Part shown: one piece after another, positions 1-6,475 of the stretch
Layout of the letters: each line of letters begins with the position of its first letter
Numbering within the stretch: the first letter of the stretch is position 1
NCBI GenBank assembly: GCA_910588895.1
Contig: CAJUSS010000024.1
Span: 18,643-28,643 of the forward strand
Origin: an uncultured Lachnospiraceae bacterium
GTDB lineage: Bacteria > Bacillota > Clostridia > Lachnospirales > Lachnospiraceae
DNA: 10,001 nt
Direction of reading: 5' to 3'
Program-made: the position numbers and the translations under genes
Notes under the pieces: generated by a model
Database searches by the model: none
Told to the model about the DNA's origin: nothing
The model's input: the letters and a program-made list of their open reading frames with translations, nothing else

Positions 1-52
1 TTTGCCATCTGCTTCCTAAAGCAATTTCAGTGTTTCAAAAGCGCTGTAGAGG
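1..52. other. Non-gltB sequence joined to the broken 3' end of gltB
   Basis: Reading leftwards on the minus strand, the glutamate synthase frame is normal up to the residues KMAQG. The codons then give PLQRF and a stop, instead of the family's usual AKPGEGG continuation. These 52 bases are also visibly richer in A and T than gltB. They could be the end of an insertion sequence, the edge of a deletion or rearrangement, or a chimeric assembly end. I do not recognise a specific IS terminus, and too little is present to look for a transposase or a target duplication. The break itself is clear; its cause is not. Confidence 0.5.
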
Positions 53-2914
53 CCCCTGGGCCATCTTGATCTGGATCTCCTTGGCGCTGACTAAGTACCG
101 GGAGGTGACGCCGAACCGCCCGGAGGCCACCTGCTTGATGGCGGAGCATTTGTTGACCCCGCCGGGGCCGGGCACAAGGCGCTCTAAGCTCTCGCCGCCC
201 TCGCCGGAATTGGACTTGCCCGAAAGCTTGTTCATGGCGACCGCCAGGGTCTCATGGGCCTCCTGGGAGATGGAGCCGTAGCTCATGGCCCCGGTCTTAA
301 ACCGCCGTACGATCTGCTCCACGCTCTCCACCTGCTCGATGGGGATCCCTCCGTCCTCCGGGTAGGCAAAGTCGATCAGGCTCCTCAAGGTCCGGATCTG
401 CCCCTCCCCGTACAGGGCGCGGGAATATTCCTTAAAGATCTGGTAATCCCCCTTCCTGGTGGCCTCCTGCAGAAGATGGATCGTCTCCGGGTTATAGAGA
501 TGGGTCTCCTGTCCGGCCCTCTGCTTGTGGCTCCCCACGCTGTCTAAGGTCAGGTCCACATCCAGCCCTAATGGATCGAAGGCCGCCGAGTGGAGCGCGT
601 CCACATCGTCCTCGATATCCTTTAAGGTGATGCCGCCCACCCGGCTGACGGTGTTGGTGAAATACCGGTCCACCACCTCCTTGGAGATGCCGATGGCCTC
701 AAAGATCTGGGCGCCCTGGTAGGACTGGATGGTGGAGATCCCCATCTTGGAAGCGATCTTCACGATCCCGTGGAGCACGGCAGAGTCGTAATCATCGACC
801 GCCGCATAGTATTCCTTGTCCAGCATCTTTGTCTCGATCATATAGCGGATGGAGCTGTGGGCCAGATAGGGGCAGATCGCGCTGGCGCCGTAGCCCAAAA
901 GGGTGGCAAAATGGTGGACCTCCCTGGGCTCGCCGCTCTCTAAGATCACCGCCACACTGGTCCGCTTCTTCGTCCGCACCAGATACTGATGGAGGGCGGA
1001 AACAGCCAGCAGCGAAGGGATCGGCACCCGGTTCTCGTCGATGTCCCGGTCGCTGAGGATCAGGATATTGCTTCCGCCCTTGTGCGCCCGGTCCACCTCC
1101 AGGCAGAGCCGGTCGATCGCCTTTTCCAGGGAGGTGTTCTTATAATAGGTGATCGAGATCTCCTCCACCTTGAAGCCCGGCTTTTTCATATGCTTGATCT
1201 TCAAAAGGTCCGTGTCCGTCAGGATCGGGTTGTTCACCTTAAGGATATGGCAGTTCTCCGAAAGGTCCTCTAACAGGTTCCCCTCCCGCCCTACATAGAC
1301 GGTGGTGGAGGTGACGATCTCCTCCCGGATCGCGTCGATCGGCGGATTGGTCACCTGGGCGAAGAGCTGTTTAAAATAGTTGAACAAGGGCTGGTGGGTC
1401 TTGGAAAGGACCGCCAGGGGGCTGTCCGCGCCCATAGCGGAGACCGCCTCCGCACCATTTAAGGCCATGGGGAGGATCATGGTCTTATACTGCTCATAGG
1501 TATAGCCAAAGGTCTTCTGCAGACGCAGCTGCTCCTCGCGGCCCAGTTTAGGGATCCCCTTATTGGGGATCGGAAGGGTATCCAGGTCCACGATCTGGGA
1601 GTCCAGCCACTCGCCGTAGGGACAGCTGGAGGCGTATTTCCGCTTCAGATCCTCATCCCGCACCAGCTCCCCCTTCACCGTATCCACTAAGAGCATACGG
1701 CCCGGGCGGAGACGATCCTTTTTCACCACATGGGACTGGTCGATGTCGATCGCCCCTACCTCGGAGGCCAGGATCATGCAGCCGTCGTCGGTGATGTAAT
1801 ACCGGGAAGGGCGCAGGCCGTTCCGGTCCAGCACCGCCCCCATCACGTCCCCGTCCGTGAACAGGATCGAGGCCGGTCCGTCCCAGGGCTCCATCATGGT
1901 GGCGTAATAGCCGTATAAGTCCTTCACCTCCTGGGGCATGGACTTATCGTGCTCCCAGGGAGCCGGGATGGTGATCATCACCGCCTTGGGCAGCTCCACG
2001 CCGCTCATCACCATAAATTCCAGCGCATTGTCCAGCATCGCCGAATCGGAGCCCTCCTGGTTGATGATCGGCAGCACCTTGTACATATCTTTTTTCAGGA
2101 AGGCCGTCTCCATGGTCTCTTCCCTGGCCTTCATCCGGTCCACATTGCCCCGGATCGTATTGATCTCCCCGTTATGGACGATGAAGCGGTAGGGGTGGGC
2201 CCGCATCCAGCTGGGGTTGGTATTGGTGGAGAAGCGGGAATGGACCAGCGCGATCGCAGATCCATAGTCGGGATCTTGAAGATCGTCGAAGAACTGCCGC
2301 AGCTCCCCTACCAAGAACATGCCCTTATAGACGATCGTCCGGCTGCTTAAAGACACCACATAGCTGTCCTCGTTGCTCTGCTCGAACACCCGGCGGACCA
2401 CATAGAGCTTCCGGTCAAACTCCAGCCCCTTTTCCACATCCGCCGGCTTCTTAACGAAGCCCTGGGCGATGTAGGGCATCACGTCTGCCGCCCTCTTCCC
2501 TAAGATCTGGGGATGGTCAGGGACCTCCCGCCAGCCAAGAAAGGTCAGCCCCTCTTTCTTAACGATGATCTCGAACATCTTCTTTGCCTGGTTCCTGGCC
2601 AGCTCATCCTGGGGAAAGAAGAACATGCCGATCCCATACTCCCGCTCTCCGCCTAATGCGATCTTCAGGGACTGGGCCACTTTTTTAAAAAACTTGTGGG
2701 AGATCTGGAGCATGATGCCCACGCCGTCCCCGGTCTTTCCCTCTGCGTCCTTTCCGGCACGGTGCTCCAGGTTTTCCACGATGTGCAGAGCGCGGTCCAC
2801 GGTCTTGTGGCTCTTGCGCCCTTTGATATCGACCACTGCGCCTATACCGCAGTTATCATGCTCAAAGGACGGATCGTATAGGCCTGGGACAGGTCTTGAA
2901 AGCTGTTTGTCCAT
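35..2914 (-). CDS. gltB: Glutamate synthase large subunit (GltB), C-terminally truncated
   Basis: GltB makes two glutamates from glutamine and 2-oxoglutarate in ammonia assimilation, normally with a small subunit (GltD) supplying electrons. Counting from the MDKQ start, HDNCGIG places the class II glutaminase nucleophile at Cys22 after a short propeptide. RFSTNTNPSW (227-236) and HNGEINT (247-253) are glutaminase motifs, followed by the central domain and the start of the FMN synthase domain (SGEGGE at about 903). The start at 2914 is preferred over the in-frame ATG at 2944 because an AAAGGAG ribosome site sits 8 bases before it and would be coding otherwise. The family is about 1,500 residues; this one stops at 959, the last five (PLQRF) being foreign. 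The rest of the FMN site, the 3Fe-4S cysteines and the C-terminal beta-helix are missing, so the product should not make glutamate unless the break is an assembly error. The product call is very secure; whether the gene works is doubtful. Confidence 0.95.
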   Translation of the reverse strand: MDKQLSRPVPGLYDPSFEHDNCGIGAVVDIKGRKSHKTVDRALHIVENLEHRAGKDAEGKTGDGVGIMLQISHKFFKKVAQSLKIALGGEREYGIGMFFFPQDELARNQAKKMFEIIVKKEGLTFLGWREVPDHPQILGKRAADVMPYIAQGFVKKPADVEKGLEFDRKLYVVRRVFEQSNEDSYVVSLSSRTIVYKGMFLVGELRQFFDDLQDPDYGSAIALVHSRFSTNTNPSWMRAHPYRFIVHNGEINTIRGNVDRMKAREETMETAFLKKDMYKVLPIINQEGSDSAMLDNALEFMVMSGVELPKAVMITIPAPWEHDKSMPQEVKDLYGYYATMMEPWDGPASILFTDGDVMGAVLDRNGLRPSRYYITDDGCMILASEVGAIDIDQSHVVKKDRLRPGRMLLVDTVKGELVRDEDLKRKYASSCPYGEWLDSQIVDLDTLPIPNKGIPKLGREEQLRLQKTFGYTYEQYKTMILPMALNGAEAVSAMGADSPLAVLSKTHQPLFNYFKQLFAQVTNPPIDAIREEIVTSTTVYVGREGNLLEDLSENCHILKVNNPILTDTDLLKIKHMKKPGFKVEEISITYYKNTSLEKAIDRLCLEVDRAHKGGSNILILSDRDIDENRVPIPSLLAVSALHQYLVRTKKRTSVAVILESGEPREVHHFATLLGYGASAICPYLAHSSIRYMIETKMLDKEYYAAVDDYDSAVLHGIVKIASKMGISTIQSYQGAQIFEAIGISKEVVDRYFTNTVSRVGGITLKDIEDDVDALHSAAFDPLGLDVDLTLDSVGSHKQRAGQETHLYNPETIHLLQEATRKGDYQIFKEYSRALYGEGQIRTLRSLIDFAYPEDGGIPIEQVESVEQIVRRFKTGAMSYGSISQEAHETLAVAMNKLSGKSNSGEGGESLERLVPGPGGVNKCSAIKQVASGRFGVTSRYLVSAKEIQIKMAQGPLQRF

Positions 2915-2973
2915 AGCTGTATCTCCTTTCTCATACTCTCTCAATACTCTTTTTTGTTCTTTGCTTGCTCAAG

Positions 2974-3003
2974 ATCATACTATATCTTTTACGGGTTTGT
3001 AAA
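2974..3003 (-). promoter_or_regulatory. Likely gltB promoter
   Basis: On the minus strand TTTACA (3003-2998) and TATGAT (2979-2974) are separated by 18 bases, resembling a sigma-A promoter, and lie about 60 bases before the gltB start. A second possibility lies further upstream, where TATAGT (3056-3051) overlaps a small dyad, ACTAT/ATAGT, at 3051-3071 that could be an operator. The choice between the two is inference. Confidence 0.5.
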
Positions 3004-3232
3004 TAGCTTTTATTTGTTAAGTTGTCAGATTATTTGTTTATTTTTGATTTACTATAAAATTGACAGATAGTTTAGACCAAATCCCCCTTTATTTTTGTTG
3101 TTCTTCGCGCATTTTGCCTGCATTTTTCGTCTTGTGACCAAAATTCCTGATTTTCTTAGATCATCCGGGTTAAAAAGTACCTTTTTCTCTTTTTCTCTCT
3201 TTACTTTCTTAAGCAGCATGCCGTGTTATCTT
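3004..3232. other. AT-rich gap upstream of gltB, no gene seen
   Basis: With 2915-3003, this forms a stretch of over 300 bases between gltB and the repeat element. It is AT-rich, with long T and CTTT tracts on the plus strand around 3172-3210. I see no credible open frame, no RNA gene and no recognisable riboswitch. Apart from the dyad at 3051-3071 noted under the promoter, I can assign nothing here. A leader or upstream control region for gltB is possible. Confidence 0.4.
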
Positions 3233-3379
3233 TCACTGGTTTGACAAACGGTCCGCTGCGGGAGGGCCATAGCACACCGGGGACACGCTCACGCTCCGGT
3301 CGAACACAAAAAAAAGACAGGATGCGTTCAGACTATCGCAATAGTATCACATAACGCGTCCTGTCCCATGCTATCCTCC
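3233..3379. repeat. Intergenic structured repeat, copy A
   Basis: Bases 3233-3307 match 6261-6335 in the same orientation with 67 of 75 identical and no gaps. Beyond 3307 the two copies diverge in primary sequence. Copy A can still close an outer stem at the same place as copy B: 3261-3265 with 3375-3379, then 3269-3274 (ATAGCA) with 3369-3374 (TGCTAT), the three bases 3266-3268 being bulged. Inside, 3280-3284 can pair with 3363-3367, although three of those bases are also used by the terminator hairpin. G3272-C3371 here corresponds to T6300-A6401 in copy B, a compensating change. The 75-base similarity is certain; the right-hand boundary and the folding are inference. Confidence 0.7.
3308..3365 (-). 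terminator. Intrinsic terminator of the zinc-ribbon gene pair
   Basis: Arms 3316-3328 and 3353-3365 form a 13-position stem with one non-matching position (G-T wobble on the plus strand, A-C on the minus strand). An inner ACTAT/ATAGT hairpin sits in the loop. On the minus strand the stem is followed directly by eight T (3315-3308). This is the classic rho-independent layout and lies about 130 bases after the stop of the zinc-ribbon gene. The T run touches the conserved arm of repeat copy A, so the terminator forms the core of that element. Confidence 0.85.
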
Positions 3380-3493
3380 ACCCTGCTCCACCCGGGAAAA
3401 CTGTCAAAGAAAGGGTACCGGTGTTTGAACGTCCCCGCCCATGACCGGTAAAGGAAAAGGGGCTGTGGGGGTGCTCTGTTTCAAATGGCGATC

Positions 3494-4189
3494 TCAATTT
3501 CCGACTTTCCGACCACATTCCATACACATAAACTGTCCCACCGGAACTTTTGCTCCACAGACGCACTCCAGGAATTTTTCTTCCTTTTGCGCAGTTTTCT
3601 TCTCCACTATCTGCACTGGCTCCCCGGAGATCCCTTTCAGCTTATTTCCACAGTAAGGGCAAAAGCTCATATCGCCCCTTACCTGTTTGCCGCAGCTGCA
3701 GACATTTTTTCCGGTGCCTGCTATCTGCGCCATCTTCTCCTCGATCTCCGCAGCTTCTTTTTCCAGGATAGCCAGCTTCTCGAAATAAATATCTAATTCG
3801 GGAGCTGACAATTTCTGTGCTTTATACAGATCATATATCTCCATCCCTATGTATCCGAATATCTTGGCTTTTTCCTGCTTTTTTTCCTCCAGGCTTTTCT
3901 TCAGGCTCTGGCTATTTGAAAAATTCGTTACATTCTGACTGACCTTCTCAAATACGGGCATCTCTCTGTTTTCCTGTTCGATCCCTAACTGGTCCCCCAA
4001 CATGTTTTTAAAAATATTGTCGTAGCACTGTTCCACCATTTCTTCTATCTTCCGGAAACACTCCTCCTCCTTGTTGATGATGCTATTTTCTTTCCAGAAA
4101 AGTTCTACCTGAGGTCTTATGGACGATCCGGTCCATGGGATCTGTATGTGCCTGTCCGAAACCGGAGATATCTTTTTCCCCTTTATCAA
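3494..4189 (-). CDS. Tandem zinc-ribbon protein of unknown function
   Basis: A 231-residue protein that I cannot assign to a named gene. Residues 1-90 are mixed and mostly helical. Residues 95-155 are strongly charged and look like a coiled coil (EEKKQEKAKI, then LEKEAAEIEEKMA). The C-terminal part has two ribbons with identical spacing: C164-x-C166-x10-C177-x2-C180 and C209-x-C211-x10-C222-x2-C225. Such modules usually bind structural zinc and mediate protein or nucleic-acid contacts. There is no signal peptide or membrane segment, so it should be cytosolic. The start is TTG at 4189, overlapping the upstream gene's TGA stop (TTGA), with AAGGAG a little far upstream (about 13 bases), so translational coupling is likely. 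An intrinsic terminator follows. Confidence 0.8.
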   Translation of the reverse strand: MIKGKKISPVSDRHIQIPWTGSSIRPQVELFWKENSIINKEEECFRKIEEMVEQCYDNIFKNMLGDQLGIEQENREMPVFEKVSQNVTNFSNSQSLKKSLEEKKQEKAKIFGYIGMEIYDLYKAQKLSAPELDIYFEKLAILEKEAAEIEEKMAQIAGTGKNVCSCGKQVRGDMSFCPYCGNKLKGISGEPVQIVEKKTAQKEEKFLECVCGAKVPVGQFMCMECGRKVGN

Positions 4190-4779
4190 TCTGTTCTGCT
4201 TTCTCCTTCAGACTCTGGCGGACCAGCTGCTGTCTGCTGTCCCACTTCATGGCACTTAACATTGGATCTGGAAGGATCCGACATCATCTCATAATTTGCC
4301 GCAACATTTGTCCAGTCCATCATATCGCTTTCCAGCTTCTGGCGGGAAACAGCCTGTGTCTGACGATAGGCACTCTTTAGAGCTCTGTTTGTTTCCCTGC
4401 AATGGGACCAGATCTCCTGGATCCGAGCCCTGACTGCAGCCTTTGATATCGTACTACCATCATTTACAATGATATCGGCTTCTCTGCCCAGAAGCTGTTT
4501 TTCCATGTACGCCACTGTTTCGTCGATCAGCAGCAGCTCCTTTTCCCACTGCTTGTCCGTAAGCTGCAGCTGGAGTTCTTTTTTTCTCTCGCGCAAGGCA
4601 TCGATGATCCGGGTTTTCAATCGTGCTTCCATAGCCAGCTGTTCCAGTCCGATCACAAGCTCCAACAAATCCAGAAATGTCTTGTCTGCGGTATCAAGTT
4701 CTCTTTGGAAGATCGCCTCGATCGTCTCCATGATCTGTGCAGTCATCTGCTCTCTTGTCCGGGATAAATCATTTGTCAT
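4186..4779 (-). CDS. Hypothetical helical protein coupled to the zinc-ribbon gene
   Basis: A 197-residue protein with no family I recognise. It is almost wholly helical and highly charged, with heptad-like stretches (for example ALRERKKELQLQLTDKQWEK) suggesting a coiled coil or helical bundle. It ends in a hydrophilic, probably disordered tail (GPPESEGESRTD). There are no cysteines of note in the helical body, no membrane segment and no signal peptide. The ATG at 4779 is the only reasonable start, since an in-frame stop lies 36 to 34 bases upstream. The ribosome site is poor (AAAAAG). Its stop overlaps the next gene's TTG start, so the two proteins are probably made together and may form a complex. 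I saw no convincing promoter, although a small dyad TTAAG-N6-CTTAA lies near 4850-4866. Confidence 0.7.
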   Translation of the reverse strand: MTNDLSRTREQMTAQIMETIEAIFQRELDTADKTFLDLLELVIGLEQLAMEARLKTRIIDALRERKKELQLQLTDKQWEKELLLIDETVAYMEKQLLGREADIIVNDGSTISKAAVRARIQEIWSHCRETNRALKSAYRQTQAVSRQKLESDMMDWTNVAANYEMMSDPSRSNVKCHEVGQQTAAGPPESEGESRTD

Positions 4780-5085
4780 CTTTTTATGTGATTTCTGATC
4801 ATTTCTTTTTCAATGGTAAGATATTTCTCTCAAGATCTGTTTCCATCCGCTTAAGTCCTTTCTTAACTTACCGTTACGATCGGTGTTCCTTTTCACATCC
4901 AGAGGACTCTATGGCAGAGGGATGTGGCGGGCAGTCCGCTGCGATCAAGATCGCTCCCTTTGAGCTGGCCCTGACACTCCTTTTATCGCTATTTTTGGGG
5001 GAAGATAGCCGCCTCTCTTTTCCCGTATCCTGTGTTAGGATCATAGGTATAGAGGAAGATCTGTTCTAAGAAGCCGTGTAGCGCA
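4780..5085. other. Gap with no identifiable gene
   Basis: About 300 bases between the hypothetical gene and the ATPase relic. Short open frames exist on both strands but none has a good ribosome site or a recognisable product. On the minus strand a short stretch at about 5068-4993 reads like protein (LYTYDPNTGYGKREA) before a stop and may be another decayed fragment, but I cannot identify it. The promoter of the minus-strand gene pair should lie in the left part of this gap. Confidence 0.4.
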
Positions 5086-5417
5086 GATGGGATCAAAAAG
5101 AAGAAGCTCCCTGTGCAGATCGAAGATCTTTGGAAGCTCCGAACGGAAGACTTTTGCTATGTAGATAAGACGGTGATGATCTGGGATCTGTTCGATAGAT
5201 GGAGATAAAACCCTTTTTACGGCTTGAAGCTCGCTGAGGAGAAGGATCCGCGAAAGCGATATATAGTCCTATCGATCCGCTTAAAAGGCGTTGATGACAC
5301 AGAGTATGGAGATATCCAAAGAGATGCTTTGTCAAAAAAGCATTAAAAGAAAATTTTTATCATGGGATCTTAGTGGATACCGAGCTTTAAGAACAGCTGG
5401 TATATAAGGTCAAATGA
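5086..5417 (+). pseudogene. Relic of an AAA-ATPase-like / DUF1703 family protein
   Basis: Three conserved islands of this family survive in order on the plus strand. In the frame of 5101, KKLPVQIEDLWKLRTEDF and CYVDKT match the N-terminal signature (usual form KLPIGIEDFEKLR..YYVDKT). After a stop codon at 5206-5208 the same frame continues with YGLKLAEEKDPRKRYIVLS and RLKGVDD, matching the segment that normally precedes an LKGV motif. That frame stops at 5344. One frame over, 5340-5386 reads ALKENFYHGILVDTEL, matching the YKENFYHGFLLG segment near the start of the C-terminal PD-(D/E)XK-like nuclease part. Family members are around 500-600 residues; this remnant covers about 110 codons, with the Walker A region (RPRRFGKT type) and most of the middle and C-terminus deleted. 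It cannot be functional. These genes are commonly multicopy in Clostridia and Bacteroidetes. Confidence 0.75.
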
Positions 5418-5455
5418 AGGCTCTCCATCTCCCCCCTACTCTCGGCCCTACCCTC

Positions 5456-6115
5456 CTAAAGATCCTTCAGCTTGATCTCCAACGGCGTATCCATATGGAT
5501 GATCACCGCCTCATCTGCTCCTTTTACATCTCCCTCCAGGATCGCCTCCAATATGGCCGTGTGCTCCCTGATCGTCGCCTGCATACGGTCGGCATGGGCC
5601 AGGGATACCCTGGAAAGCTCTTTGATCTTATAGGTATACCGTTCGATCAGATCGATAAAGGCTTCATTTTTCGTATAGGAGACCAGATACCAGTGGAACA
5701 GGTTATCATATTCCACAAATTCATCGACCAGGCCGCTGGACTGGAAGATATCCCTTTGCTTTTCCAGGACCTCCTTCATCTTCCCGATCGTCTCTGCCGC
5801 GCCCGCCTCCTGAGGCTCCTTCGCCAGCCGTCTGGCACAATACCCTTCGATCGCGGTACGGACTTCATTGATCTCATAGACATCCTTTTCATCGATCCTA
5901 TGCAGCATAAATCCTTTATTCGGCACGATCTCGATATAGCCCTCCTGGTATAAACGATGGACCGCATCCCGCACCGGCGTCCTGGAGATATGGATCTCCA
6001 GCGCGATCTTCGATTCGGAATAGATCCGTCCATATTCCAGCGCATTTTCCATGATCAGCTTCTTGATATGCTCATATGCCATCCTCTGCAGAGGCTTAAA
6101 CTCTCTCTCGCGCAT
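5456..6115 (-). CDS. GntR family transcriptional regulator with FCD domain
   Basis: A 219-residue DNA-binding regulator of the FadR/FCD branch of GntR. Residues 1-75 are the winged helix-turn-helix: SESKIALEIHISRTPVRDAV (33-52) is the recognition region and YIEIVPNKGFML (60-71) the wing. Residues from about 78 form the all-helical FCD ligand domain, with the usual metal-ligand pattern D137, H141, H185 and H207. FCD regulators typically sense carboxylic acids or sugar acids and repress nearby catabolic genes. It lies downstream of a sugar-acid kinase, a membrane hydrolase and a cyclase-family hydrolase, all in the same orientation, so it probably controls them; the effector is not evident. The ATG at 6115 has TAGGAG 6 bases upstream. 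It has its own strong promoter, so it need not depend on read-through. Confidence 0.93.
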   Translation of the reverse strand: MREREFKPLQRMAYEHIKKLIMENALEYGRIYSESKIALEIHISRTPVRDAVHRLYQEGYIEIVPNKGFMLHRIDEKDVYEINEVRTAIEGYCARRLAKEPQEAGAAETIGKMKEVLEKQRDIFQSSGLVDEFVEYDNLFHWYLVSYTKNEAFIDLIERYTYKIKELSRVSLAHADRMQATIREHTAILEAILEGDVKGADEAVIIHMDTPLEIKLKDL

Positions 6116-6173
6116 CTCCCACTCCTACCGCATCGCCCCGATCCGTCTTTTTTTCAGCGATGCTTTCTGGGAT

Positions 6174-6202
6174 ATTATAGCATAGGAGAAAAGGTGCGTC
6201 AA
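6174..6202 (-). promoter_or_regulatory. Promoter of the GntR regulator gene
   Basis: On the minus strand TTGACG (6202-6197) and a perfect TATAAT (6179-6174) are 17 bases apart, a near-consensus sigma-A promoter. Transcription should start near 6167 and leave a leader of about 50 bases before the ATG at 6115. A weak dyad, ATGCT (6160-6164) and AGCAT (6179-6183), spans the -10 box and start site and could be an autoregulatory operator, though five-base arms are slight evidence. Confidence 0.85.
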
Positions 6203-6260
6203 TGATCCGAGGGGGGAGTTCTTGAAGTATGCGGCAGAGAAGCGACAGGGATCGTTATAC

Positions 6261-6410
6261 TCACTGGTCTGCCAAAAGGTCCGCTCCGGGAGGGCCATAT
6301 CACACCGGGGACGCGCTCCCGCTCCGGTCGAACGCAGCGGTACTAGGGCGTGTAAGAGACCACGCCCAAGGACCGGCGTTCTCTAGGGTCCCCTAACGTG
6401 ATATGGCCCT
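6261..6410. repeat. Intergenic structured repeat, copy B, with nested stems
   Basis: Bases 6261-6335 are the second copy of the 75-base arm found at 3233-3307. Bases 6291-6410 contain four perfectly nested inverted repeats: 6291-6303 with 6398-6410 (13 of 13), 6307-6312 with 6388-6393 (6 of 6), 6324-6329 with 6371-6376 (6 of 6), and 6346-6352 with 6361-6367 (7 of 7), which closes an 8-base loop; 6343-6344 also pair with 6369-6370 just outside the last. The result is a rod of about 120 bases with one large one-sided bulge (6330-6342). There is no long open frame and no T run, so it is not a simple terminator. It lies between the cyclase gene stop and the GntR promoter. It could be a non-autonomous mobile repeat, a REP-like element or a transcribed RNA; I know no named family that it matches. 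Confidence 0.75.
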
Positions 6411-6433
6411 TGCTACGCTGCTTAGGTCGCGTG

Positions 6434-6457
6434 GGCATAGGACGGGTCAGCTATGCC
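6434..6457. other. Hairpin just after the cyclase gene
   Basis: GGCATAG (6434-6440) and CTATGCC (6451-6457) form a perfect 7-base stem with a 10-base loop, about 20 bases past the stop of the minus-strand cyclase gene. There is no T run after it on either strand, so it is not a standard intrinsic terminator. It may stabilise the 3' end of the operon message or belong to the larger structured element next to it. Confidence 0.45.
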
Positions 6458-6475
6458 GTGCTCTGTATCCAGAGA

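Noticed and set aside
1938..3002. Several plus-strand open frames of 60-145 codons opposite gltB
   Set aside because: All are antisense shadows of the strongly conserved GltB reading frame.
3333..3566. A 77-codon minus-strand open frame
   Set aside because: It covers the terminator hairpin and overlaps the end of the zinc-ribbon gene in another frame, with no ribosome site and an unlikely composition.
4737..5069. A 110-codon plus-strand open frame
   Set aside because: It begins antisense to the helical protein gene, has no ribosome site and shows no recognisable domain.
5093..5335. An 80-codon minus-strand open frame
   Set aside because: It is the antisense of the AAA-ATPase-like relic, whose plus-strand frame has clear family motifs.
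6321..6335. A GTTCGA T-loop-like motif on the minus strand in the repeat element, suggesting a tRNA or tRNA-derived site
   Set aside because: No acceptor stem, D arm or anticodon arm can be drawn around it, and the bases are better explained by the nested stems.
6346..6367. The GGGCGTG/CACGCCC hairpin as an intrinsic terminator for the cyclase operon
   Set aside because: No T run follows on either strand. It is the tip of the larger structured element.
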